From Nitratireductor mangrovi (lineage in GTDB: Bacteria > Pseudomonadota > Alphaproteobacteria > Rhizobiales > Rhizobiaceae): 64,000 bases of DNA. The position numbers and the translations under genes were made by a program. Positions 42,737-51,552 of this stretch are shown here, piece by piece. Every line of letters starts with the position of its first letter. Position 1 is the stretch's first letter. Under the pieces are notes generated by a model. That model was not told the DNA's origin. It saw nothing but the letters and a program-made list of their open reading frames with translations, and ran no database searches. The stretch is taken from contig NZ_CP042301.2 of NCBI RefSeq assembly GCF_007922615.2, positions 2,418,001 through 2,482,000 of the forward strand, read 5' to 3'.

Positions 42737-43075
42737 ATGATGGAAATCCGCAAACTCGACGAGGACTTCTCGGTGGCCGGCCAGATCGGCCCCGAGCACG
42801 TTCCGGCGATCGCCGAGGCCGGCTACAAGAGCCTCGTCTGCAACCGCCCCGACACCGAGGACGGCGCCGTGCCGCACGACACCGTGGCATCGGCGGCGCG
42901 CACAGCCGGGCTCGAGTTCCGCTTTATCCCGGTCGTTTCCGGTGCCATCACCGGCGACGATGTCGACGATATGGCGGCCGCGCTCGCCGACCTGCCACGG
43001 CCGGTTCTCGCCTATTGCCGCACCGGTGGCCGCTGCATGAACCTCTACGGCTTGGTCCAGCAGAAAAGCGGCTGA
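42737..43075 (+). CDS. DUF442 / TIGR01244 sulfur transferase-phosphatase-like protein
   Basis: 112 aa with a dual-specificity phosphatase-like active-site loop YCRTGGRCMNLY (C-x5-R replaced by C-R-T-G-G-R-C). In Blh of other bacteria this domain is fused in front of the beta-lactamase fold; here it is a separate gene 27 bases downstream. It may relay sulfane sulfur to the dioxygenase. The extra Cys directly after the Arg is unusual compared with the CRSGTRS form. Confidence 0.88.
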   Translation: MMEIRKLDEDFSVAGQIGPEHVPAIAEAGYKSLVCNRPDTEDGAVPHDTVASAARTAGLEFRFIPVVSGAITGDDVDDMAAALADLPRPVLAYCRTGGRCMNLYGLVQQKSG

Positions 43076-43173
43076 CGCGCAGGGCGGCGACGCCCGACAG
43101 CTGGAAGGTCGAATGGACGACGCCCCGGCGGACCGCCGGCGCGATGAAAGGTCGTGCGCGACGAACGCACGGA

Positions 43174-44934
43174 ATGGCCATGCAAGCAGCAAAAAACGGC
43201 GGCTGGCGCCGCTACTTTCCGGTCCTCGACTGGGGCCGGGATTATGATCGCGAGGCGCTCGGAGACGACGTCGTCGCCGCGGTCATCGTCACCATCATGC
43301 TGATCCCGCAATCGCTCGCCTACGCGCTTTTGGCCGGCCTGCCGCCGGAGATGGGCCTTTACGCCTCGATCCTGCCGCTGGTCGCCTACGCCGTCTTCGG
43401 CACCAGCCGTGCCCTCGCCGTCGGCCCCGTCGCCGTCGTGTCGCTGATGACGGCGACCGCCATCGGCCGCATCGCCGAACAGGGCAGTGCCGACTATGCG
43501 ACCGCCGCGATCCTGCTTGCCTTCATGTCCGGCCTGCTCCTGCTCGCCATGGGCCTGCTGCGGCTCGGCTTTCTCGCCAACCTGCTGTCGCACCCGGTGG
43601 TCTCGGGCTTCATCACCGCATCGGGAATCCTGATCGCGGCGAGCCAACTCAGGCATGTCTTCGGCGTTTCCGCCGGCGGCCACAACCTGCCCGAGCTGCT
43701 CACTTCGCTTGTTTCCGCACTTCCCGACCTTCATCCCGCGACCGCCGCCATCGGCATCGCTTCCGCCGGGTTCCTGTTCTGGGTCCGCAAGGGACTGAAA
43801 CCGATCCTCCTGCGCTCCGGGCTGGGGCCGCGCGCCGCCGACATCGTCGCCAAGACCGGGCCCGTCTTCGCCGTCGCCGTCACCACGCTGGTCGCCTGGC
43901 TGCTCGACCTGGGGTCTGCCGGGGTCGCGCTCGTCGGCAGTGTGCCGCAGGGCCTGCCGCCCCTGACGACGCCGGTCCTCGACCCCGATCTGTGGCTGGC
44001 TCTTGCCGGCCCTGCCGCGCTGATCTCGATCGTCGGCTTCGTCGAGTCTGTCTCTGTAGCCCAGACGCTTGCGGCGCGGAAACGCCAGCATATCGTACCG
44101 GACCAGGAACTGATCGGCCTCGGCGCTGCCAACATCGCAGCCAGCGTTTCAGGCGGCTATCCGGTAACCGGCGGTTTCGCGCGTTCGGTGGTGAATTTCG
44201 ACGCCGGGGCACGCACGCCGGCCGCCGGGGCTTTCGCCGCGGCCGGGCTGGCGCTCGCCACCGTCTTCCTGACGCCGTTGCTCTTCTACCTGCCGCAGGC
44301 AACGCTGGCCGCGACCATCATCGTTGCCGTGCTTTCCTTGGTCGACCTTTCGGTGCTGCGCAAGTCATGGAGCTATTCCAGGGCCGATTTCGCCGCCGTG
44401 GCGGTCACCATCGCCGCAACGCTGCTGTCGGGCGTGGAGGTCGGGATTTCGGCCGGTGTCGTGCTGTCGGTGCTCATTCACCTCTACCGCACGTCGAGGC
44501 CGCACACCGCCGTGGTCGGGCGTGTCCCAGGCACCGAGCACTACCGCAACATCTGCCGCCATGCGGTCGAGACTTCACCCGGCATCCTCTCGCTCAGGGT
44601 CGACGAAAGCCTCTATTTCGCCAATGCCCGCTTTCTCGAGGACCGCGTCTACGATCTCGTTTCCCGGTCACCGGAGATCAGGCATGTCGTACTGATGTGC
44701 CCGGCGGTGAACCACATCGACATGAGCGCGCTGGAATCTTTGGAAGCCATCAACCGGCGGCTGGCCGACATGGAGGTCACGCTGCATCTTTCGGAGGTCA
44801 AGGGCCCGGTGATGGACCGCCTCGAACGCACCGACTTCCTCGATCACATGAGCGGCGAGGTCTTCCTGTCACAGCACCAGGCGATCTCGCGTCTCGCCAA
44901 ACCCGGAAGCGGCCAAACCGCGCCGGCTCAATAG
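43174..44934 (+). CDS. SulP-family anion permease with STAS domain
   Basis: 586 aa. About ten to twelve membrane helices with the SulP motif VTIMLIPQSLAYALLAGLPP then EMGLYASILP. The core segment is SVSGGYPVTGGFARSVVNFD. A C-terminal STAS domain occupies about 450-570 (LSLRVDESLYFANARFLEDR, HIDMSALESLEAINRRLADM). It likely exports or imports sulfate, or sulfite produced by the dioxygenase. An in-frame start at 43144 is possible. Overlaps the convergent dctM gene by 7 bases. Confidence 0.92.
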   Translation: MAMQAAKNGGWRRYFPVLDWGRDYDREALGDDVVAAVIVTIMLIPQSLAYALLAGLPPEMGLYASILPLVAYAVFGTSRALAVGPVAVVSLMTATAIGRIAEQGSADYATAAILLAFMSGLLLLAMGLLRLGFLANLLSHPVVSGFITASGILIAASQLRHVFGVSAGGHNLPELLTSLVSALPDLHPATAAIGIASAGFLFWVRKGLKPILLRSGLGPRAADIVAKTGPVFAVAVTTLVAWLLDLGSAGVALVGSVPQGLPPLTTPVLDPDLWLALAGPAALISIVGFVESVSVAQTLAARKRQHIVPDQELIGLGAANIAASVSGGYPVTGGFARSVVNFDAGARTPAAGAFAAAGLALATVFLTPLLFYLPQATLAATIIVAVLSLVDLSVLRKSWSYSRADFAAVAVTIAATLLSGVEVGISAGVVLSVLIHLYRTSRPHTAVVGRVPGTEHYRNICRHAVETSPGILSLRVDESLYFANARFLEDRVYDLVSRSPEIRHVVLMCPAVNHIDMSALESLEAINRRLADMEVTLHLSEVKGPVMDRLERTDFLDHMSGEVFLSQHQAISRLAKPGSGQTAPAQ

Positions 44935-46250
44935 AGCCAGCGCAAGAGGAACAGCGAGATCGACGGGAAAAGCACCAGGATTGCGGTGCGGGTCAGGTCC
45001 GCTGCCACGAACGGCGCCACGCCGCGATAGGTGTGCGAGATCGGCGTTCCCTGCGCCATCGAGTTGATGACGAACAGGTTCATGCCCACGGGTGGCGTGA
45101 TCAATCCCACCTCGACCACGATCAGCACCAGGATGCCGAACCAGATCGCGAACTCTTCGGGGCTCAGCCCGTAGTCGAGGGCGGTGACGATCGGGAAGAA
45201 GATCGGGATCGTCAAGAGGATCATCGACAGGGAATCCATCACGCAGCCGAGGACCAGGTAGAGCGCCAGGATGCCGATCAGCACGATCCACGGGTTGAAC
45301 CCCTGGCCGGAGATGTAGGCAGCAATTTCTTGCGGCACCTGCGACAGCGCCAGGAAGCCGTTGTAGATCGAGGCGCCGAAGACGATGAAGAAGATCATCG
45401 CCGTGGCGGTCGCCGTCGCCAGCACCGAATCGATGAAGGTCTTGCGGGTCAGCCCGCCATTGACCAGCGCAATCAGCCCGGTGCCGGCCGCGCCGATCGC
45501 GGCGCCCTCGGTCGGCGTGAACCAGCCGAAATAGATGCCGCCGACAACCGTCAGAAAAACCAGCAGCACCGGCCAGACGTCGAGCAGCGCGCGAAAACGC
45601 TCCGCATAGGGCACGCGCGGGCTGGCGCCCGCCGAATCCGGAAACACCCGCACATAGATCGAAACCGCGATCATGTAGCCGATGGCCGCCAGCACGCCCG
45701 GCACGAAGGCCGACAGGAACAGCTTGGCGATGTTCTGCTCGGCGAGGATCGCATAGATGACCAGCACGATCGACGGCGGAATGAGGATGCCGAGCGTTCC
45801 GCCGGCGGCCAGCGTGCCGGTCGCCAGCGCACCCGAATAGCCGTAGCGCCTGAGTTCGGGCAGTGCGACCTGGGCCATCGTCGCCGCCGTCGCCAGCGAC
45901 GAGCCGCAGATGGCGCCGAAACCGGCGCAGGCGCCGATCGCCGCCATCGCCACGCCGCCCTTGCGGTGGCCAAGCCAGGTCTCGGCCGCCTTGAACAGCG
46001 CCCGCGACATGCCGCCGAGGCCGGCAAACTGGCCCATCAGCAGGAACAGCGGAATGATCGACAGCGAATGGTTGGAAAAGGTCGAATAGGTCTCGAGCTT
46101 CAGCTTGCCGAGCATCGGCTTCCAGGTGCCGGTGACGAGATAGGTGCCGACGATGCCGCAGATCAGCATCGACAGCCCGATCGGCAGGCGCAGGAAGATC
46201 AGGAGCAAAAGGACCGGAAAGGACCAGACGCCGATTTCGAGATTGCTCAA
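44928..46250 (-). CDS. dctM: TRAP transporter large permease
   Basis: 440 aa, about 12 membrane helices. Family marks: RLPIGLSMLICGIVGTYLVT, ACAGFGAICGSSLATAATMA and GGTLGILIPPSIVLVIYAIL, ending with EVGLITPPVGMNLFVINSMA. It forms the sodium-coupled channel with dctQ. Start overlaps the dctQ stop (ATGA). The substrate is not determined by this subunit. Confidence 0.93.
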   Translation of the reverse strand: MSNLEIGVWSFPVLLLLIFLRLPIGLSMLICGIVGTYLVTGTWKPMLGKLKLETYSTFSNHSLSIIPLFLLMGQFAGLGGMSRALFKAAETWLGHRKGGVAMAAIGACAGFGAICGSSLATAATMAQVALPELRRYGYSGALATGTLAAGGTLGILIPPSIVLVIYAILAEQNIAKLFLSAFVPGVLAAIGYMIAVSIYVRVFPDSAGASPRVPYAERFRALLDVWPVLLVFLTVVGGIYFGWFTPTEGAAIGAAGTGLIALVNGGLTRKTFIDSVLATATATAMIFFIVFGASIYNGFLALSQVPQEIAAYISGQGFNPWIVLIGILALYLVLGCVMDSLSMILLTIPIFFPIVTALDYGLSPEEFAIWFGILVLIVVEVGLITPPVGMNLFVINSMAQGTPISHTYRGVAPFVAADLTRTAILVLFPSISLFLLRWLY

Positions 46251-46780
46251 TGCCCGCCCCCCAGGGTCGGCGCGAGCAGCGTACGGCCTTCACGCACCTC
46301 CTTGACCCGAACCACGACCATATAGACCGAAACGATGACAGCGACGACGGCGCCGACCATCGCCACGGCAAAGCCCCACCACACCGGAAACTGCAGGATG
46401 AAGGTCGTCTCGCCGTAGCGGATCTTGTCCATCATCCCGTACCAGAGCCGCACCGCCAGCAGGATCAGGATCACCGTCATCAGGATCTCCGACACGAGGT
46501 CGATCCAGCGGTTGGTGCTCTCAGGCAGATAGCTGGTGAAGAGATCGACCGTCGCATGGCCGCGATTGAGCTGGCACCACGGCAGGAAGGCGAACACCGC
46601 AAAGGCCGTGCCGGCTTCGACGAGTTCGAAGTCGCCCGGCACCGGCGCAAGGCCGAACGGCACCAGCGAGCGCCCGGTGATGCTGACCACCGTGAGCACG
46701 GTGATCGCGGCCAGCACAATGCCTCCGATGATCGCAAGGAACCGCGCGAGAGCGTTAATGAACACCGAGAGCGTTCTCAT
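46247..46780 (-). CDS. dctQ: TRAP transporter small permease
   Basis: 177 aa with four membrane helices. Typical DctQ segments are VSITGRSLVPFGLAPVPGDF and PWCQLNRGHATVDLFTSYLP. Pairs with dctM in the inner membrane. It is separated from the binding-protein gene by 247 bases that include a strong terminator, so dctQM are made from read-through or a weak own promoter. Confidence 0.9.
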   Translation of the reverse strand: MRTLSVFINALARFLAIIGGIVLAAITVLTVVSITGRSLVPFGLAPVPGDFELVEAGTAFAVFAFLPWCQLNRGHATVDLFTSYLPESTNRWIDLVSEILMTVILILLAVRLWYGMMDKIRYGETTFILQFPVWWGFAVAMVGAVVAVIVSVYMVVVRVKEVREGRTLLAPTLGGGH

Positions 46781-46974
46781 CGTCCTCCCCGAGCCCGCGG
46801 CCTGCCGACCGCGCCCCTCGGCCTGAACGGCCGGAATTTTTGCTATGCCCTATAACAATTGCGTCGGGCCGGCAAGCCTAGATGCCACTATACCGTTTGA
46901 TGCGCAACGATCGAAATGGGAAAGCGGACGGCGGCGGCCGTCCGCCCTGTCCGGTCCGCTCCCGGCGCTCTTGC

Positions 46975-47007
46975 AAAAAACGGGGCGGACGTATGCCGTC
47001 CGCCCCG
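46975..47007 (-). terminator. Terminator after dctP
   Basis: On the minus strand CGGGGCGGACG (47007-46997), loop GCATA, CGTCCGCCCCG, then TTTTTT (46980-46975): a perfect 11-bp stem with a U tract, 20 bases past the dctP stop. It would set dctP expression above dctQM. A second, U-less hairpin with related arms (GCGGACGG/CCGTCCGC) lies at 46924-46945. Confidence 0.92.
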
Positions 47008-47027
47008 TTCCGGAAGGCCTTGCGGCC

Positions 47028-48077
47028 TTACATCTTGCTGTATTTGTCGATCAGCATGCGGGCTTCGTCGATCAGCGCCTGGCCGTCGATGCCCTTGCCT
47101 TCCATTTCCTTGATCCAGTTCTCGTAGACCGGCTGCGCGGCCTCCTTCCAGCGGGCCACTTCTTCATCGCCAAGGGTGATGATGTTGTTGCCGCGGTCGA
47201 CCGCGATCTGCTTGCTCGGGCCGTCAGCCGAAGCCTGGGTGCGGCCGGCGAAAGCCGAGAATTCCTGGCCCGAATGGTCGTCGATGACCTTCTTCAGGTC
47301 GTCGGGCAGGCTCTCGTAGCGCTCCTTGTTCATCGCCAGCACGAAGGCGGTGGTGTAGAGCGCGTGGTCGCCGCCGAATTCGGTGTGGTTCTCGACCAGC
47401 TCCGGCACCTTCAGCGCCGCGGTGACCTCCCACGGAATGACGCAGCCGTCGATGACGCCCTTGGAAAGTGCTTCCGTGACCGCCGGAACCGGCATGCCCA
47501 CGGCGGTGGCGCCGAGTTCGCCGAGAAGGCCGGTGATGATGCGGGTCGGGGCGCGCAGCTTGAGGCCGTTCATGTCGCCAAGGCCGTTGACAGGCGTCTT
47601 GGAATGAATCATGCCCGGGCCGTGCACCCAGGTGCCGATGATGTGGACATCCTTGAAGTCGGTGTCCTTCATCTCCTTCTCGAACAGATCCCAATAGGCG
47701 CGCGAGGTCGCGTCCGCATTGGTCATCATGAACGGAAGCTCGAACACCTCCACGCGCGGGAAGCGGCCCGGCGTATAGCCGACCACGGTCCAGATGATGT
47801 CGACGGTGCCGTCGATCGCCTGGTCCATGAGCTGCGGCGGCGTGCCGCCGAGCTGCATCGAGGGATAATGCTCGACCTTGATGCGCCCGCCCGACGCCTC
47901 TTCGACGTCCTTGGCCCACACGTCGAGAACCAGCTTCGGCACATTGGCCTGCGCCGGCAGGAACTGGTGCATCTTCAGCGTGACTTCCTGGGCGAGGCCT
48001 GCAACGCTTCCGGACAGGAATGTCGTCGCCGCGACCGCGCCGGCAAGCGCCAGCGTTTTCAGGGATTTCATGTTCAT
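47028..48077 (-). CDS. dctP: TRAP transporter periplasmic substrate-binding protein
   Basis: 349 aa with a Sec signal peptide (LKTLALAGAVAATTFLSGSV, cleavage near GLAQ-EV). The mature part shows MQLGGTPPQLMDQAIDGTVD, KLRAPTRIITGLLGELGATA with the conserved carboxylate-binding Arg (APTR), and MPVPAVTEALSKGVIDGCVI. The Arg implies an organic acid or similar carboxylate ligand; the identity is unknown. First gene of the TRAP operon, downstream of an Lrp gene on the same strand. Confidence 0.93.
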   Translation of the reverse strand: MNMKSLKTLALAGAVAATTFLSGSVAGLAQEVTLKMHQFLPAQANVPKLVLDVWAKDVEEASGGRIKVEHYPSMQLGGTPPQLMDQAIDGTVDIIWTVVGYTPGRFPRVEVFELPFMMTNADATSRAYWDLFEKEMKDTDFKDVHIIGTWVHGPGMIHSKTPVNGLGDMNGLKLRAPTRIITGLLGELGATAVGMPVPAVTEALSKGVIDGCVIPWEVTAALKVPELVENHTEFGGDHALYTTAFVLAMNKERYESLPDDLKKVIDDHSGQEFSAFAGRTQASADGPSKQIAVDRGNNIITLGDEEVARWKEAAQPVYENWIKEMEGKGIDGQALIDEARMLIDKYSKM

Positions 48078-48166
48078 TCGGTTCCTCCCGTTGGATCTTC
48101 AACCCGGTTCCAGGTGATTATCGATCACGACCGGTCTCCGGTCGAGCCTATCCTTAGCGGAAAACG

Positions 48167-48205
48167 CGTAACAATAAAGCAGGGATTCCCGATTTTATCG
48201 TAACA
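48167..48205. promoter_or_regulatory. Repeated CGTAACA elements upstream of dctP
   Basis: CGTAACA occurs at 48167-48173 and 48199-48205, 32 bases apart (about three helical turns), in an AT-rich stretch of otherwise GC-rich DNA, 90-130 bases upstream of dctP. Both copies continue with A/T-rich runs (ATAA, TTAT). This could be a regulator binding pair, perhaps of the adjacent Lrp protein. Confidence 0.35.
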
Positions 48206-48233
48206 TTATTCTGCTGCAGCGCCGGTGCGCGCG

Positions 48234-48719
48234 TCATGCGCGGCCTGATGCCGTCTGCCGGACTGGCAGGCCACCGGCTTCCTTGAGCGACTCCAGCACG
48301 ATCGCCGTCTTCACGTGCTGCACCGATTCGTGCGGCAACAGCACGCCGTTGACGAATTCCGACAGCGACCGCAGGTCGGGTGTCACCACCTTCAGGATGT
48401 AGTCCATCTCGCCGGTCAGCGCATGCGCCTCCTGCACCTCCGGCAGCCGCGACAGGAGCTCGGCGAAGTGCCGGGCATTGTCGCGATTGTGGGTGGCCAG
48501 CGTCACCGAGATGATGTTGACCAGCGTGTATCCCAGCTTCTCACGGTCGAGCACGGCGCGGTAGCCACGGATATAACCGTCCTCCTCGAGCCGCTGGCGC
48601 CGCCGCGAACATTGCGACGGCGACAGGTTGACCCGTTCGGCAAGGTCGTTGTTGGTCAGGCGCGCGTCATCCTGAAGATGAGCCAGTATCTTGCGGTCGA
48701 ATTGATCAAGCTGCGTCAT
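48234..48719 (-). CDS. Lrp/AsnC-family transcriptional regulator
   Basis: 161 aa from MTQLDQFDRKILAHLQDDAR. N-terminal helix-turn-helix NDLAERVNLSPSQCSRRRQR LEEDGYI (up to residue about 50) and a C-terminal RAM effector domain (VQEAHALTGEMDYILKVVTP, residues 75-150). Divergent from hppD with about 140 bases between, so an aromatic amino acid effector controlling hppD is likely; Lrp-type regulators of hpd are common. It also lies just upstream of the TRAP operon. Confidence 0.9.
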   Translation of the reverse strand: MTQLDQFDRKILAHLQDDARLTNNDLAERVNLSPSQCSRRRQRLEEDGYIRGYRAVLDREKLGYTLVNIISVTLATHNRDNARHFAELLSRLPEVQEAHALTGEMDYILKVVTPDLRSLSEFVNGVLLPHESVQHVKTAIVLESLKEAGGLPVRQTASGRA

Positions 48720-48861
48720 GGAGACGAATTTCCGTGGATATGTGCACGATCTGTGCGCAACATGACCATTGGACACCACAGATTGCAAGCCTCGTGCGGG
48801 CGTTTCGCGCTAGAATCCGGCCAATCGAACATATGTGCCAGCAGCGCCACAGGAGGATGAC

Positions 48862-49974
48862 ATGGGCCCCTTCCCGCACGATGCCCCGCCGCCGAAGATC
48901 TCGCCGGAAAATCCCGCCGGAACCGACGGCTTCGAGTTTGTCGAATTCGCCCATCCCGAGCCCGAAAAACTCGGCGAACTGTTCACGCGCATGGGCTATG
49001 TCGCCGTCGCCAGGCACAAGTCGAAGGCAATCACCGTGTGGCGCCAGGGCGACATCAACTATGTCGTCAATGCCGAGCCCGGCTCGCACGCCATGGAATT
49101 CGTCGGCAAGCACGGCCCCTGCGCCCCGTCCATGGCCTGGCGCGTGGTCGACGCCAGACATGCCTTCGAGCATGCCGTGAAGATGGGGGCCACGCCTTAT
49201 GAGGGCGGCGGCAAGACGCTCGACGTGCCGGCCATCGTCGGCATCGGCGGCTCGCTGCTCTATTTCGTCGACAAGTACGGCGACAAGGGCTCGGCCTATG
49301 CGGACGAATTCGACTGGATCGGCGAAACCGACCCGAAGCCGGAAGGCGTCGGCTTCTATTACCTCGACCACCTCACTCACAACGTCTATCGCGGCAACAT
49401 GGACAAGTGGTGGGCGTTCTACCGCGAGCTTTTCGGCTTCCAGCAGATCCACTTCTTCGACATCGACGGCCGCATCACCGGCCTGATGAGCCGCGCCATC
49501 ACCTCGCCCTGCGGGAAGATCCGGATTCCGCTCAACGAATCCAAGGACGACACCAGCCAGATCGAGGAATATCTGAAGAAGTATCGCGGCGAAGGCATCC
49601 AGCACATCGCCGTCGGCACCGACGGCATCTACGACGCCACCGACAGGCTGGCGGCCAATGGTCTGAAATTCATGCCCGGCCCGCCCGAGACCTACTACGA
49701 GATGTCGTATGACCGCGTGAACGGCCACGACGAACCGATCGAGCGCATGAAGGAGCACGGCATTCTGATCGACGGCGAAGGCGTGCTGAACGGCGGCATG
49801 ACCAAGATCCTGCTGCAGATATTCTCCAAGACCGTGATCGGCCCAATCTTCTTCGAATTCATCCAGAGGAAGGGCGACGAAGGCTTCGGCGAGGGCAATT
49901 TCCGCGCCCTGTTCGAATCGATCGAGGAAGACCAGATCCGCCGCGGCGTGATCAAAACCGAGGCCGCCGAGTAG
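48862..49974 (+). CDS. hppD: 4-Hydroxyphenylpyruvate dioxygenase
   Basis: 370 aa. Converts 4-hydroxyphenylpyruvate to homogentisate with Fe(II) and O2 in tyrosine catabolism. The 2-His-1-Glu iron site is readable: His in YYLDHLTHNVYRGNMDKWWA, His in GEGIQHIAVGTDGIYD and Glu in GPIFFEFIQRKGDEGFGEGN. The start MGPFPHDAPPP has AGGAGG upstream. Divergent from the Lrp gene and ended by a terminator. Confidence 0.96.
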   Translation: MGPFPHDAPPPKISPENPAGTDGFEFVEFAHPEPEKLGELFTRMGYVAVARHKSKAITVWRQGDINYVVNAEPGSHAMEFVGKHGPCAPSMAWRVVDARHAFEHAVKMGATPYEGGGKTLDVPAIVGIGGSLLYFVDKYGDKGSAYADEFDWIGETDPKPEGVGFYYLDHLTHNVYRGNMDKWWAFYRELFGFQQIHFFDIDGRITGLMSRAITSPCGKIRIPLNESKDDTSQIEEYLKKYRGEGIQHIAVGTDGIYDATDRLAANGLKFMPGPPETYYEMSYDRVNGHDEPIERMKEHGILIDGEGVLNGGMTKILLQIFSKTVIGPIFFEFIQRKGDEGFGEGNFRALFESIEEDQIRRGVIKTEAAE

Positions 49975-49997
49975 CAGCCCTCAACGCGAAACGGCGG

Positions 49998-50025
49998 AAA
50001 AAGCGGCGGGCCTCCGCCGCTTTTT
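49998..50025. terminator. Bidirectional terminator after hppD
   Basis: AAAAAGCGGCGG-GCCT-CCGCCGCTTTTT: 12-bp stem with T-runs on both strands, 24 bases after the hppD stop and 31 bases before the convergent small membrane protein gene ends. Confidence 0.92.
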
Positions 50026-50055
50026 CGTTTGGCGATTCGTAGGCCGCCTACCGGC

Positions 50056-50343
50056 CTAGGGGCTGCCGGTCATCGCCAGCCATGCCGCCATCAGCACGAA
50101 GCCTGCCGCGACCAGCGCCAGGAGGATCAGCATGCGCCGGCGCATCGCCTGGGTCTCGGCGTCGCGCGCCACCTTGTAGTTGGCGACGGTAAGCGGCATC
50201 GCCGCATAGCGCGGCAGCCCGGTGCGGTTCTTCAGGCCCTCTGAGCGTTCCTCGATCCGGTAGGAAAGCCGGATCGCCTGGATGAAGAGCGCCAGCATGA
50301 CCACGGCCCAGAGGCCGGTCGCCACGAAAAACCCGTCGTTCAT
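50056..50343 (-). CDS. Small two-helix membrane protein, hypothetical
   Basis: 95 aa from MNDGFFVATGLWAVVMLALF. Helix 1 is at residues about 4-24 and helix 2 at about 70-90 (MLILLALVAAGFVLMAAWLA), with a basic loop RLSYRIEERSEGLKNRTGLP between. No family recognised. It follows the fumarylacetoacetase-family gene by 84 bases on the same strand and may be co-transcribed. Confidence 0.65.
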   Translation of the reverse strand: MNDGFFVATGLWAVVMLALFIQAIRLSYRIEERSEGLKNRTGLPRYAAMPLTVANYKVARDAETQAMRRRMLILLALVAAGFVLMAAWLAMTGSP

Positions 50344-50427
50344 GCAATCGCCGTTTCCCGGTTTGAGCCCCGGCGCAGGATAGCGCGGCCGCGGCGCCAT
50401 GCAATCGCGACGCCACGGCCCCCGTCG

Positions 50428-51441
50428 TCAGCGCTCGTATTTCTCCACCACCTGCTCGATGGCGCCGAAGATCGAATGGCCGCTCCGGTCCTTCATCTCG
50501 ATGCGCACCGTGTCGCCGAAACCCATGAACGGCGTCAAGGCCTTGCCGCCTTCGATGGTCTCGATCATGCGGATTTCGGCGATGCAGGAATAGCCGACGC
50601 CGCCTTCGGCGACCGGCTTGCCCGGCCCGCCGTCGAGCTTGTTGGAGACCGTGCCCGAGCCGATGATGGCGCCGGCCGAGAGCGGCCTTGTCTTGGCCGC
50701 ATGCGCGATCAGCGTCGGGAAATCGAAGGTCATGTCGAGACCCGCCTCGGCGCGGCCGAACGGCTTGCCGTTGAGGTCGACACACAGGGGCAGCGAGACC
50801 TTGCCGCCATCCCATGCCTCGCCGAGTTCGTCCGGCGTCACCGCGACCGGCGAGAAGGCCGAGGACGGCTTTGACTGGAAGAAGCCGAAACCCTTGCCGA
50901 GTTCGGCCGGGATCAGACCGCGCAGCGAAACGTCGTTGACGAGCATGACCAGCCGGATCGCGTCCCGCGCCTCGTCCGCGCTCGCGCCCATCGGCACGTC
51001 GTCGACGATGACGGCGACCTCGCCCTCCATGTCGATGCCATAAGCCTCGTCGGCCATCAGGATCGGATCACGCGGCGCCAGGAACGCGTCCGAGCCGCCC
51101 TGATACATCAGCGGATCGGTCCAGAAGCTTTGCGGCATCTCGGCATTGCGCGCCTTGCGTACCAGTTCGACGTGATTGACATAGGCCGAGCCGTCGGCCC
51201 ACTGATAGGCGCGCGGCAGCGGCGAATGGGCGTCATGCTCGTGGAAGCGTTCGGAAGGCACGGAGCCGTGCTCCAGCCCCTCGCCCAGTGCCTCCAGATG
51301 CGGCGCCATCCGTTTCCAGTCGTCGAGTGCCGCCTGCATCGTCGGCACCAGGAAGGAGGCGTCGGTGCAACGCGTCAGGTCGCGCGACACGACCACCAGC
51401 CTGCCGTCGCGCGTACCGTTCTTCAGTGTCGCCAGTTTCAA
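50428..51441 (-). CDS. Fumarylacetoacetate hydrolase-family protein
   Basis: 337 aa from a TTG start (AGGAG about eight bases upstream); the upstream ORF extension runs through the promoter. The C-terminal FAH fold shows EAYGIDMEGEVAVIVDDVPM (metal-binding Glu pair), LVMLVNDVSLRG, and GSGTVSNKLDGGPGKPVAEG. It may cleave fumarylacetoacetate, the last step of the homogentisate pathway, since hppD is close by. Bacterial proteins of this length are often annotated so, but substrate specificity is unproven. Confidence 0.82.
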   Translation of the reverse strand: MKLATLKNGTRDGRLVVVSRDLTRCTDASFLVPTMQAALDDWKRMAPHLEALGEGLEHGSVPSERFHEHDAHSPLPRAYQWADGSAYVNHVELVRKARNAEMPQSFWTDPLMYQGGSDAFLAPRDPILMADEAYGIDMEGEVAVIVDDVPMGASADEARDAIRLVMLVNDVSLRGLIPAELGKGFGFFQSKPSSAFSPVAVTPDELGEAWDGGKVSLPLCVDLNGKPFGRAEAGLDMTFDFPTLIAHAAKTRPLSAGAIIGSGTVSNKLDGGPGKPVAEGGVGYSCIAEIRMIETIEGGKALTPFMGFGDTVRIEMKDRSGHSIFGAIEQVVEKYER

Positions 51442-51506
51442 GATTGCCACTCCTCTGCCGGGCGCTGTCGGTCTGCCGCGGCCGCATTTGACCGCCGGAA
51501 AAATTT

Positions 51507-51535
51507 GTTGCACCCGTAACGATCGAAAGTGCAAC
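51507..51535. promoter_or_regulatory. Inverted repeat GTTGCAC-N15-GTGCAAC, likely MarR operator
   Basis: Perfect seven-base arms GTTGCAC (51507-51513) and GTGCAAC (51529-51535) with a 15-base spacer lie between the divergent fumarylacetoacetase-family and marR genes. The right arm ends 17 bases before the marR ATG. MarR-type regulators of aromatic catabolism use such widely spaced half-sites. Confidence 0.6.
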
Positions 51536-51552
51536 TATCAACGGTCTTGCCC

